Origin: Gemmatimonadaceae bacterium
Lineage (GTDB): Bacteria > Gemmatimonadota > Gemmatimonadetes > Gemmatimonadales > Gemmatimonadaceae
Direction: 5' to 3'
Assembly: GCA_036003045.1 (NCBI GenBank)
Contig: DASYSS010000042.1
Coordinates: 62,001-126,000, forward strand
Length of the DNA stretch: 64,000 bases
In this document: in pieces, positions 8,479-16,470 of the stretch
How the letters are laid out: every line of letters begins with the position of its first letter
Position numbering within the stretch: the first letter of the stretch is position 1
Notes under the pieces: model-generated
What the model saw: the letters and a program-made list of their open reading frames with translations, nothing else
Databases searched by the model: none
What the model was told of the DNA's origin: nothing
Position numbers and translations under genes: made by a program

Positions 8479-9525
8479 CTATGGCTTCACGAGTCCGGCC
8501 GGCCCCGCCGGGTCGCCCATTTGTTTCGGCGCGGGCGCGGGCGTGCAGCTGCTCCACGGCCCCTGCCCGGCGCGATTCATGAACGCGGTCGCCTCGGTCG
8601 TGCGGCCGAGTCGCATCAGCGTGCACCCGAGATATCCCATCGCGGTTTTGTCGCTGGGATCGGCTTGCACGGCGCGTACGTAGAAGGTTCGCGCCAGCTC
8701 GTAGTTGTTCTGCATCAGCAGGTTCGCACCCATCTCTCGCAAGGCGAGCGCGTTGTTCGGATCGGCCTCGATGGCGAGCTTCAACTCCTGCGTCGCCAAC
8801 GAATAATTGCCGACGTCGCGCGCCATTCGTGCCAAGTAGATGTGCGGGCGAGGCGACCGCGGATTCTCGCGCTCCGCCCGACTGAACGCGTTCGCTGCCA
8901 CCTCGCGCTGTCCGCGCTGGTACGCGGCGATCCCTTCCTCGAGCGGATCGCTCCCGCGTCGGCCGAAGAGGAAGTATCCGCCGCCGGCGAGGATCGCCAG
9001 CACGACGACGGCCGACGTGAGAATCGCCCACGACGGAACGTTGAGTCTTCGCCGCGCTACGAGCGGCGGCGGCGCCCCCGCCGTCTGGGGGGGGGACGCG
9101 GTGAAAGGCGTCGTTGCCGCCTCGCGAAGCATCGGGTCTCGCGGTCCGGTCGCGCTCGGCACCGGCGACGTAGCATCCACGAGCGCGCCATCGAGCTTCG
9201 AGACCGCCGCGCGTGCCGCGGCGATGTCGGACTCCGACGGCCGGTAGCTCGTGCTCTGAAGACGGTCGTGGACTGCCTGCAGCTCGGCGAGCGCGTTCGC
9301 CTGATCGAAATCGATGAGCTGCCGCTGTCGGACCTCGCGAATGAGCCCCTGGCCGGACATCGCGTTCGAGCCGGAGAGCGCGCGCAACGACGACTCGACC
9401 GCCGTCCAGATGTCGATCAGGTCCGCGGCGGTGTCTTCCGGACCGCGGATCGAGTCGAGACGAGCGACGGCGGGTCTCGCCGCGTCGAGCGCGGCGTGGG
9501 CGCTACGCTGCGCCGCCGTGGTCAC
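8479..9525 (-). CDS. TPR protein with one transmembrane segment
   Basis: A 348-residue protein starting with a GTG that overlaps the upstream stop (GTGA). Residues 1-130 are soluble and helical. A proline-rich linker leads to a single membrane helix (AILTSAVVVLAILAGGGYFLF, about 195-215). The C-terminal part has about three tetratricopeptide-like repeats (GIAAYQRGQREVAANAF, ATQELKLAIEADPNNALAL, ARTFYVRAVQADPSDKTAM). TPR domains mediate protein-protein contacts, but no partner can be read from the sequence. It lies between another TPR gene and an M16 peptidase in one operon, so a scaffold role near the envelope is a fair guess. Confidence 0.8.
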   Translation of the reverse strand: MTTAAQRSAHAALDAARPAVARLDSIRGPEDTAADLIDIWTAVESSLRALSGSNAMSGQGLIREVRQRQLIDFDQANALAELQAVHDRLQSTSYRPSESDIAAARAAVSKLDGALVDATSPVPSATGPRDPMLREAATTPFTASPPQTAGAPPPLVARRRLNVPSWAILTSAVVVLAILAGGGYFLFGRRGSDPLEEGIAAYQRGQREVAANAFSRAERENPRSPRPHIYLARMARDVGNYSLATQELKLAIEADPNNALALREMGANLLMQNNYELARTFYVRAVQADPSDKTAMGYLGCTLMRLGRTTEATAFMNRAGQGPWSSCTPAPAPKQMGDPAGPAGLVKP

Positions 9526-10658
9526 CGAACGATTCGGAGCAGCCCCGCTATGGCGCTGCCGCGGATGAAGCTCTCCGCGTCGTTCGTCGGAATGCGCACG
9601 CCGGTTTGGCGGAAGCCGTGTTTGGATACGACGTCCATGAATTCTCTCACGGAGTCCGTGGGATTGCCGGTCTCGTCGCGCAAGCGACGGACGATGTCGT
9701 CCCACGATCCAGCAAAACGGCTGCCGTCGGGTGCGATCACCTGATGCTCGAGCCCCTGCCGCTGTTCGGCGAGGGAGCTGAGCAGCGTTCCGAACAACTC
9801 GAGCTGACCGCGCGGCGATTCCGGCGCCGGCGAGCCGTCGGCGGGGCCCGGCGTGTCGAGCTCCATGAGAAGCGTGTCGACGTCGTCGAGGTCACCGGCC
9901 AACTCGGCCAAGCGGTCTTCCCACGGCTTGAGCTCGGGATCGTTGTCGCCGAGGCGATACAACGATCGCTTGAGCTCCATCAGCCGCCAGATTCCCAGCT
10001 CGTCCCAATGGTCTTCGGGCTTGGTCCGCTCGAAGTGATAGAGGGCCGCTTCGTTCTCGCCTTGGTCGTACAGGACGTTGGCGAGGTAGATGCGCGCCTC
10101 GGTGTGGTCGCCATCGATCTGCAGCGAACGACGGAGCGACGCGATCGCGCCTTCGTCGTCGCCGAGCCGATGCTGCGAGTAGCCGATGCACGCGATGCCT
10201 TCGGCGGAATCCGAAGCCTGCTGGACGGCCGTCTCGAAGAATTCCTTGGCCGCCTCGAACATCATCTTGCTGTCGCGAACGGATGCTTCGCGGAAGAGGG
10301 AACGTCCGATCTGCAGCATCAGATCGAGATCATCTGCGTAGCCAAGCTCGAGGGTTCGGCGGAAACATCGCATCGCCGAATCGTCCTGGCCGAGCTTGAG
10401 CAAAGTCTCACCGAGTCCGGCGAGCGCGTCTTCGTGCTCGGGCTCGAGCACGGCTGCCTGCTCGAAGGATTGGCGCGCCCACGCGTACTCTTCGCGCGCG
10501 AGCTGCGCGTACCCCACCCCAACATGCAGCTCCACCGAATTCGGATAGAGCGCGAGTCCCTCTCGAAGTACTGTCAGCGCGTCATCATACTGGCCGTCAT
10601 TGTACAGCTGATGCGCACGTTCATCGTACTCTTCAGAACTCAGGAACGGGGTGGCCAT
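9522..10658 (-). CDS. Cytoplasmic TPR repeat protein
   Basis: A 378-residue soluble protein made mostly of tetratricopeptide repeats from residue 10 to about 200 (for example AHQLYNDGQYDDALTVL, GYAQLAREEYAWARQSF, LGETLLKLGQDDSAMRCF). The last 150 residues are less regular and unassigned. The ATG at 10658 is chosen because GGAGG lies 10 nt upstream; a TTG at 10667 is too close to it. It heads a leftward operon whose next gene starts inside its stop codon. A plausible promoter with an overlapping inverted repeat lies at 10694-10731. Confidence 0.82.
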   Translation of the reverse strand: MATPFLSSEEYDERAHQLYNDGQYDDALTVLREGLALYPNSVELHVGVGYAQLAREEYAWARQSFEQAAVLEPEHEDALAGLGETLLKLGQDDSAMRCFRRTLELGYADDLDLMLQIGRSLFREASVRDSKMMFEAAKEFFETAVQQASDSAEGIACIGYSQHRLGDDEGAIASLRRSLQIDGDHTEARIYLANVLYDQGENEAALYHFERTKPEDHWDELGIWRLMELKRSLYRLGDNDPELKPWEDRLAELAGDLDDVDTLLMELDTPGPADGSPAPESPRGQLELFGTLLSSLAEQRQGLEHQVIAPDGSRFAGSWDDIVRRLRDETGNPTDSVREFMDVVSKHGFRQTGVRIPTNDAESFIRGSAIAGLLRIVR

Positions 10659-10693
10659 CGTCAGCAAGCCTCCAGCTCTTGAGGTGTACGCCT

Positions 10694-10731
10694 ATACTAC
10701 AATCTGGGCACTGCGAAGTTCAATAGTGAAC
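10694..10731 (-). promoter_or_regulatory. Candidate promoter and inverted repeat upstream of the TPR operon
   Basis: On the minus strand TTGAAC (10718-10723) and TAGTAT (10694-10699) are 18 bp apart. The inverted repeat GTTCA-ATAG-TGAAC at 10718-10731 overlaps the -35 element and could bind a regulator. The start codon is 36 bp downstream. The spacing and position fit a sigma-70-type promoter, but no experiment supports it. Confidence 0.45.
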
Positions 10732-10744
10732 GACGGTTCGGCGG

Positions 10745-11704
10745 TTAGTCGGACATCGTTGCGCCGCGCGTTTCCGGCGACGCCGCGAGCGCGACGGCAA
10801 TCTCGGCCGCCAACGCCGCGTTTTGCTCCAGCAATGCCAAGTTTGCGCCCAGCGAACTTCCACCGGTCAAACGAGTTACGGCTGACAACAAAAACGGTGT
10901 GACGTCGGCCCCTCGAATGTCGCCGGCGACGATGCTCTGATGGGCGGTCGCAACGGCTCTTTCCACGTCCTCGCGAGGCAGACGGTGATGGGGAGGCGGG
11001 GGTTGAACGACCAGAAGTGCCTGGCGTCGCCCCAACGCCTGGTGTGCCCGAAATACGGCGGCCACCTCCAGCGCGTTGTCGACCCTCGCGTCGAGCCTGA
11101 TGCCGGTCTCGGCCGTAAAAAATCCCGGCAGCTCCGACGTCCGAAAACCAACTACCGGAATCCCCAGACTCTCCAGGCGTTCCCAGGTGGCCGGTAAGTC
11201 GAGGATCGACTTTGCGCCGGCGCAGACGACGACGATCGGGGTCCGCGCGAGCTCAGCGAGATCCGCGGACTCGTCGAACGGCGAGTCGCGGTGCACGCCG
11301 CCGATCCCACCCGTCGAGAACACCTCGAAGCCGACCGCGCTCGCCAACGCGACCGACGCAGCCACGGTCGTCGCCCCATCGTGACGCCGCACCATGGCGA
11401 CGGGAATGTCGCGCGCTGAGACTTTTCTAATGCCGTCTCGCGCGAGGAAGCGCTCGAGCTCGTCCTCGCGGAGACCGATCGTCGGAGTACCGTGCGCGAC
11501 CGCCGTGATTCCGGCGACCGCACCGGCGACTTCGACTGCGGCCACCATGCGGCGCGCCGCTTCACGGTTCTCCGGAATAGGCAGGCCCTGTGCGAACACC
11601 GAGCTCTCGAGCGCCACAACCGGAGCTCGTTCGTCGATGGCGCGAGCGATGTGGGGCAGCACGCGAATGATCGCGGGCCGGTGATCGGCAGGAGGACGTG
11701 TCAT
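10745..11704 (-). CDS. psuG: Pseudouridine-5'-phosphate glycosidase
   Basis: The 319-residue product matches PsuG throughout. It has PVVALESSVFAQGLP near the N-terminus, GTPTIGL, the STGGIGGVHR loop near residue 140, and VVCAGAKSILDLPATWE. PsuG reversibly cleaves pseudouridine 5'-phosphate to uracil and ribose 5-phosphate, salvaging pseudouridine from RNA turnover. The usual kinase partner PsuK (PfkB family) is not next to it. The open frame runs upstream to 11863, but the ATG at 11704 fits the family. GGGAGG lies about 20 bases before it, further than normal. The gene follows the sortase-like gene on the same strand after 65 bp. Confidence 0.92.
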   Translation of the reverse strand: MTRPPADHRPAIIRVLPHIARAIDERAPVVALESSVFAQGLPIPENREAARRMVAAVEVAGAVAGITAVAHGTPTIGLREDELERFLARDGIRKVSARDIPVAMVRRHDGATTVAASVALASAVGFEVFSTGGIGGVHRDSPFDESADLAELARTPIVVVCAGAKSILDLPATWERLESLGIPVVGFRTSELPGFFTAETGIRLDARVDNALEVAAVFRAHQALGRRQALLVVQPPPPHHRLPREDVERAVATAHQSIVAGDIRGADVTPFLLSAVTRLTGGSSLGANLALLEQNAALAAEIAVALAASPETRGATMSD

Positions 11705-11769
11705 GGGAAGCGAGAGCTCGCCTCCCTTGAGTTTAACGACGGCGGCCGCGCGAGCGCGGTCGGGCCGGC

Positions 11770-12369
11770 TCAGTGGCTCGGCGCGTTGCGTCCGGGAAGC
11801 GCGACGTGAGTCGCCGTGACGATCAGGCGCTCGGGCGCGGGTCCCACGTAGCGGATGGGCCACGACGTCGTGAGGGTAAGCGTGGTGTCGGACGCGTGCG
11901 CGATCAGCCGCTCGTCCCGTCGTACGATTCGCTTCGAGACGACGATCCAGGCATCGCGGCCCAGTCCCGACTCGGTGACGACCGTATCTCCGGGGCTGAC
12001 CGAGTCGAGGTGATTGAAGTACCGGTCCCGCTCACCGGAGATGACCGCGTTCCCCATCTCCCCCGGGAACGCGCTCCCCGCGACGTGCCCCGGACCCGCG
12101 TTCAGCTCGTCGGCCCCTTCGAGGACGATTTCGTCCATGTCGATGCTGGGGATGACCAGACGGGCAACAGGCGCGCCGTCGTCGATCCAGTTTCGGCCGG
12201 GCCGGTTGTGATTCGCCGAACGCACGAGCGCGACCGCGACTTTTCCCTGGCTGTTCCACGAGTCTCGCGCGCGCTGTGCATCACGCCAACCTTCGACGTA
12301 TCGGCCCGCCGAGTAGGAGAGCATCAGCCCCCCGGCGGCGTAGAGCGAGAGTCCGAGATATCTACGCAC
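11770..12369 (-). CDS. Sortase-fold protein lacking catalytic Cys and His (class D/E type)
   Basis: The 199-residue protein has an N-terminal membrane anchor (residues 1-20) and a full sortase-like beta fold: RLVIPSIDMDEIVLEG, GPGHVAGSAFPGEMGN and the C-terminal VGPAPERLIVTA. Active sortases have His in the SGHRDT-like strand; here it is Glu113 (SGERD, codon GAG). The catalytic Cys of the LTTC.P strand is Ser169 (LTTSWP, codon TCG). Only the conserved Arg181 remains. Each change needs at least two base substitutions, so a sequencing error is unlikely. The protein probably cannot act as a Cys transpeptidase. Its start overlaps the stop of the small upstream gene by 8 bp. Confidence 0.82.
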   Translation of the reverse strand: MRRYLGLSLYAAGGLMLSYSAGRYVEGWRDAQRARDSWNSQGKVAVALVRSANHNRPGRNWIDDGAPVARLVIPSIDMDEIVLEGADELNAGPGHVAGSAFPGEMGNAVISGERDRYFNHLDSVSPGDTVVTESGLGRDAWIVVSKRIVRRDERLIAHASDTTLTLTTSWPIRYVGPAPERLIVTATHVALPGRNAPSH

Positions 12370-12634
12370 GTTGCCTCGAGGGTCGAATGCTGGTGACCAT
12401 GCCGGCGCCCGTGATGAGAAGCCCCAGTCCCAGAAGCGCGAGGAGAGGGAGGTCGCTCGCCGCAGCCGCGGTGGGAGCCTTTACCCTCGCCGGCACGGCC
12501 GGGGCAGCGGCGCCCTGTTGCACCACGGTCCCCGGCGCCGCGGGCAGTGTCGTGACCTGTGCCCAGGAGAGCACCGGACCGCCGGCGATGCTCAAAAGGA
12601 GCGCGATGAAAAGAAATGGTCGTCGTGGCGACAT
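12362..12634 (-). CDS. Small exported protein with sorting-signal-like C-terminal tail
   Basis: This is a 90-residue protein. A signal peptide (about 1-25, ending LSWAQ) is followed by an Ala/Pro-rich spacer, a hydrophobic helix LPLLALLGLGLLITGAGM and a basic tail (RPSRQR). That layout is the one used by sortase substrates. The LPxT-type box expected just before the helix is absent; the matching place reads KAPTAAAASD. GAGG lies 7 nt before the ATG. The gene overlaps the degenerate sortase gene by 8 bp. It may be a former sortase substrate, or a membrane protein that works with the sortase-like protein without covalent attachment. Confidence 0.7.
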   Translation of the reverse strand: MSPRRPFLFIALLLSIAGGPVLSWAQVTTLPAAPGTVVQQGAAAPAVPARVKAPTAAAASDLPLLALLGLGLLITGAGMVTSIRPSRQRA

Positions 12635-12812
12635 GATGATCCTCGGCCGGACAGAAAGGCATTAGCCGAGCCAGGGAGATTCGGACTTTTGGACTGAGGC
12701 GGAGCGGCGATTCAGCGGGTTGAGGGTGGCATACCGTTGCGCCCAGCCAACAATGGGCGGCGCGAACTCGACACCGGACATTTCGACCACCCTTGCCGCG
12801 CTCCCGCGCCGA

Positions 12813-13736
12813 CTATTTCGCCGCCTGCGCTTTCGGCCACGCCGCGACGACCAACGCGCCGATTTTCCCCAGCGCCACCTGGCCTTCGTTGTCCACGACC
12901 CAGCGGATGTCGGCATTCTGTTTCGTGAATCCGCACGCGACCACCCGCGACTGAAGCCTGAACAGCGCGCACTCCGTTCGCACCGAATCAGTCGCGCCGG
13001 TTTTGTGCGGAACGCTCATCCCATCGATGGCGCGTTGCATCGAATCGCCGTCGGCGTTGTTGCGCAAAATCTCGAGCATCGCTGAATCCGCCGCGGGACT
13101 CACGGCCTTTCCGTCCGCGAGGAGCTCGAAGAGGTGGGCCATCTCGTTCGGTGTGCTCACGCCCAACCCGTACTTCACCGAGCTGTCCATCGCGACGCTG
13201 GTCAGACGGAGGAAGGTTTTCGAGTGCACCTTCGTGTGCGGCAAGCCGAGGGCTTCCATCTTCGTCCAGACGCGGCGGATCGCGATGCGGTCCAGGAGGA
13301 GATTCGTCGCGGTGTTGTCGCTCAACACGATCATCAACGACGCGGCGTCGTGCACGCTGAGCGACATCCCGGAGTGCATGAACTGCAGCACGCCGCTTCC
13401 CGGGACCTGGTCGATCTTCAACACCGTCAGCGGATCGTCGAGCGAGAGCTGCTTCTTCTCGGCCAGATCGTACAGCGTGACCAGGATTGGAACCTTGATC
13501 AGACTCGCCGTCGGGAAGGTCTCGTCGCCACGCAGCGAAAGCCGTTCGCCCGTGTCGATGTTCCAGACCGTGTAGCCGAGCACTCCGCGGTGCCCCGACG
13601 CGACGGCGTCGAGCGAGCGGTGAAGCCCGGCGGTGTCGGCGCGCGCGAATCGCGAGCGTTGGGATGGCGGCCCGTTTCGCGAAACGCCCGCGACGGACAA
13701 GGCGACGGCGGCAGCCACCACGACCGCACGAATCAT
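12813..13736 (-). CDS. Class A beta-lactamase-like serine hydrolase
   Basis: A 307-residue exported protein of the beta-lactamase2/transpeptidase fold. The signal segment is residues 1-18. The active-site motifs are SxxK at Ser78-Lys81 (TASLIKVPI), SDN at 139-141 and KTG at 245-247. The omega-loop Glu with the ExxLN pattern (Glu166 in standard numbering), which deacylates the enzyme in true class A beta-lactamases, is not visible; that region reads HSKTFLRLTSVAMD. Efficient penicillin hydrolysis is therefore doubtful, and a peptidase or transacylase role is possible. Its ATG overlaps the stop of the PLP gene (ATGA), so it is the third gene of a coupled operon. Confidence 0.82.
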   Translation of the reverse strand: MIRAVVVAAAVALSVAGVSRNGPPSQRSRFARADTAGLHRSLDAVASGHRGVLGYTVWNIDTGERLSLRGDETFPTASLIKVPILVTLYDLAEKKQLSLDDPLTVLKIDQVPGSGVLQFMHSGMSLSVHDAASLMIVLSDNTATNLLLDRIAIRRVWTKMEALGLPHTKVHSKTFLRLTSVAMDSSVKYGLGVSTPNEMAHLFELLADGKAVSPAADSAMLEILRNNADGDSMQRAIDGMSVPHKTGATDSVRTECALFRLQSRVVACGFTKQNADIRWVVDNEGQVALGKIGALVVAAWPKAQAAK

Positions 13737-14947
13737 GTGACGACACTCCTCTCGGCTTCGAAGGGTTTCCACGCACCGTCGCGCAGAACGTCGTCGATCA
13801 TCGAGACGGCGCGCTCGAGCTCCGCGTCGGAGGTATAGAAATGCGGCGCGATGCGAATTCCGGCATTCGGTCGATAGTCCACGATCACGTCGTTCGCCAG
13901 AAGCGCTCGCGATACGCCGTACGAATGCGGCACGTCGAACGCGACCGTCCCTCCGCGGCGCGCCGAGTCGCGCGGCGCGGAGACCCGGTAGCCGCGCGCG
14001 TCGGCAAGCTCGATGAGACGCGACGTCTGGCGAACGCTCTTCGCGCGAATCGCGTCGATGCCGGCCCGCCGAACGATCCGCGGACCTTCGACGGCGGCGA
14101 ACAACGCGGGAATCGGCGGCGTGCCGTTCAACCAGCGCCAGGCGCCCTCGGCGTAGCGCATGTCCGACTCGAATCCGAACGGACGCTCGTGCGCCTGCCA
14201 GCCGGTGAATGATGGCATGAGCGACCTGCTCGCCTCGGGCGACGCGTACAGAAACGCGCCCCCGGGACCGCCGCACAACCACTTCAACACGCCGCCGCTC
14301 AAAAAATCGACGCCCAGTGCGGTGACGTCTACCGGCATCACGCCGACGGAGTGAAACGCGTCGAGCGATACGCGAGCCCCCACCTCGCGCGCCCGGCGAC
14401 AAATCGCCGCGACATCGAGGATGTACGCCGAGCGAAAGAGAACGTGCGAGATGGCGACGAGCGCGGTCCGTTCGTCGATCGCGGACAAGAGGCGATCCAT
14501 GTCCACGCCGACTCCGTCGCCGGAAGGGACGACCACGACCCGCGCGCCGAGGCGTTTGGCGAGGCCGTCATATATGTAGCGCACGGACGGGAAATCGAGC
14601 TCGGTCATCACGATGGCGTCGCGCGGCGGCGCATACGTGAAGGCGCTCAGAACCGACGCTTGCGCGATCGTCACGTTCGGGAGCATGGCTACGCTGCCGG
14701 ACGGCGCTCCGATGAGCGGAGCGATCTCGTCGCCGACGGACACCGGCATTTCCCACCAGCCGTCCGCCCATGCACGGACGCCGCGCTCGGCCCATTGGTC
14801 CACGTATTCGGCGAGTCGTTCGGGCACGGCGCGCGGCATCGCCCCGAGCGAATTGGAGACGAGGTACGTCGTGCGCTCGAGAATCGGAAACTCGGCGCGA
14901 AACTGGAGAAGCGCGTCTCGCACGTCCGTGCTGGTCGTGGCGCTCAC
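13733..14947 (-). CDS. Kynureninase-like PLP enzyme (aminotransferase class V fold)
   Basis: The 404-residue product has a fold-type I PLP domain. The Schiff-base Lys222 lies in GGVLKWLCGGPGG, a phrase very typical of kynureninases and their relatives, and the cofactor-binding Asp lies in SLDAFHSVG. Kynureninase cleaves kynurenine to anthranilate and alanine. Related cysteine desulfurase-like enzymes share the fold, so the substrate is not certain. The GTG at 14947 overlaps the permease stop (GTGA) and fixes the start; the further upstream open frame is a shadow. The amino-acid permease upstream and serine hydrolase downstream are translationally coupled to it. Confidence 0.8.
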   Translation of the reverse strand: MSATTSTDVRDALLQFRAEFPILERTTYLVSNSLGAMPRAVPERLAEYVDQWAERGVRAWADGWWEMPVSVGDEIAPLIGAPSGSVAMLPNVTIAQASVLSAFTYAPPRDAIVMTELDFPSVRYIYDGLAKRLGARVVVVPSGDGVGVDMDRLLSAIDERTALVAISHVLFRSAYILDVAAICRRAREVGARVSLDAFHSVGVMPVDVTALGVDFLSGGVLKWLCGGPGGAFLYASPEASRSLMPSFTGWQAHERPFGFESDMRYAEGAWRWLNGTPPIPALFAAVEGPRIVRRAGIDAIRAKSVRQTSRLIELADARGYRVSAPRDSARRGGTVAFDVPHSYGVSRALLANDVIVDYRPNAGIRIAPHFYTSDAELERAVSMIDDVLRDGAWKPFEAERSVVT

Positions 14948-16305
14948 GTGGCCGGCTCCGCAGTCGCGCGCGAGACACGCCGAGCGCGCGAGCTCCCGAC
15001 GTAGATGATGGACGCGACGGCGGCGATCGCGGCGAGCGAGGTCCACTCCAGGCGGGTGAGGCTCGTCAGCAGCCAACCGATCGCGACGAGGGCCAGCACC
15101 GGTACCGCGCCGCCCAACGGCGCGCGGAACGCAACCTCCGCGGGTCGCGTCCCCGTCGATTCGAGCCGGCGAAGCACGAGCACCGCGACGCAGCACGCCG
15201 CGTAGACCGCGAGCGTCGCCACGTTCGCGATGACGGCGAGCTCCTCGAAGGTCCCCGTCGTCGAGAGGACAATGACGATCGCCGCCTGCGCCACAATGGC
15301 GATATACGGGGTGCTGAACCGCTCGTGCACGCGCGCGAGTGCGCTCGGCAGGTATCCGTCGCGGGCGAAGGCGAACAGCATGCGCGGAACCGCGAGCGAC
15401 ACACCGGCCACGTAGCCGAACATCGACACGACCATGCCGACGAGCACGAAGGTGCGCCCGGGCGCGCCCAACGCCACCCCGGCGGCGTCGGCGAGCGGCG
15501 CGGCTCGGCCGGCGAGCGTGCTACCGAGAACGCCCTGCGCGACGATTTGCACGGTCAGATAGATCACGGTGACGACGGCCATCGCGATGAAAATGGCGCG
15601 CGGAATCGTTCGCCGCGGATCGCGCACTTCGCCGCTGGGCGCGAGGGCGCTCTCGACGCCAAGAAAGGCGAAAATGAGAAGCGTCGATGCCCGCGCGACG
15701 TCGCGAACCGGAGGCGCCGCATGCCAGACGATGTTCGACGAAACCACGGCCGCCGAGCCGAACACGACGAGCGCGACGAGAGGCACCAGCTTTGCGACGG
15801 TGACCGCCGTGTTGAAGCGACTTGCCCCCCGCACTCCCACGACGTTGAGCGCCGCCAGCGCGGCGAGCACGATGATCAGCAACGGGATGCGGACGCCGGG
15901 CGCCGCGAGGACGGGCACGAGCGACCCGAGTGCATCGGCGAAAAAAGCCGCGACCGCCGCCGCCGCAACCGTAATAGCCGACCACAGCATGAATCCGGCG
16001 AAGAACCCGACGGCCGGGCCCAGCGACAAGTCGACGAACGCGTACACGCCGCCGGTGAGCGAGACGCGGCTCCCGGCTTCGGCAAAGCAGAGTACGATGA
16101 GCCCCATCGTGACGGCGCACACGAGATACGCGATCGGCGCAGCGGGTCCCAGAACGCCGGCGATCGGCGCGGGCAAGCGGAAGATGCCGCCGCCGATCGT
16201 GATGTTGACGATGCTCGCCGCCATCCCCCACGTCCCCAACGCGCGGACCAGCGATTGCTCGCCGCGCCCGCGGGTGCCTCGATCGGCGTCGTCGGAAGGA
16301 ACCAT
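14944..16305 (-). CDS. APC superfamily amino acid permease
   Basis: This is a 453-residue inner-membrane transporter with about twelve hydrophobic helices. Diagnostic APC features are the unwound first helix with GGGIFRLPA near residue 40, FAEAGSRVSLTGGVYAF near 75-90 and the FAFLGVESA helix near 220. These proteins import amino acids or related amines, usually by proton symport or exchange. It is the first gene of the leftward operon with the kynureninase-like enzyme, so an aromatic amino acid or a derivative is a reasonable but unproven substrate. The start is the ATG at 16305. Confidence 0.88.
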   Translation of the reverse strand: MVPSDDADRGTRGRGEQSLVRALGTWGMAASIVNITIGGGIFRLPAPIAGVLGPAAPIAYLVCAVTMGLIVLCFAEAGSRVSLTGGVYAFVDLSLGPAVGFFAGFMLWSAITVAAAAVAAFFADALGSLVPVLAAPGVRIPLLIIVLAALAALNVVGVRGASRFNTAVTVAKLVPLVALVVFGSAAVVSSNIVWHAAPPVRDVARASTLLIFAFLGVESALAPSGEVRDPRRTIPRAIFIAMAVVTVIYLTVQIVAQGVLGSTLAGRAAPLADAAGVALGAPGRTFVLVGMVVSMFGYVAGVSLAVPRMLFAFARDGYLPSALARVHERFSTPYIAIVAQAAIVIVLSTTGTFEELAVIANVATLAVYAACCVAVLVLRRLESTGTRPAEVAFRAPLGGAVPVLALVAIGWLLTSLTRLEWTSLAAIAAVASIIYVGSSRARRVSRATAEPAT

Positions 16306-16470
16306 CGTCGGCGTGGCGCGGGCGAAATGTCGATCGTCGAATGAGCGGGAACGCGGCGGCGCCGTCGCGAATTCAAGAATTCACCGGCCGACGCGTACAA
16401 CACTAGATTCGCGTCGCGCGGTCCGCCACCGGTCGTTTCGCCGAACGGCGACGCCGCCGATATTCCACGT

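Noticed and set aside
12813-13736. Antibiotic resistance beta-lactamase
   Set aside because: SxxK, SDN and KTG are present but the Glu166 motif is not visible, and the gene sits in a metabolic operon. Resistance is not supported.
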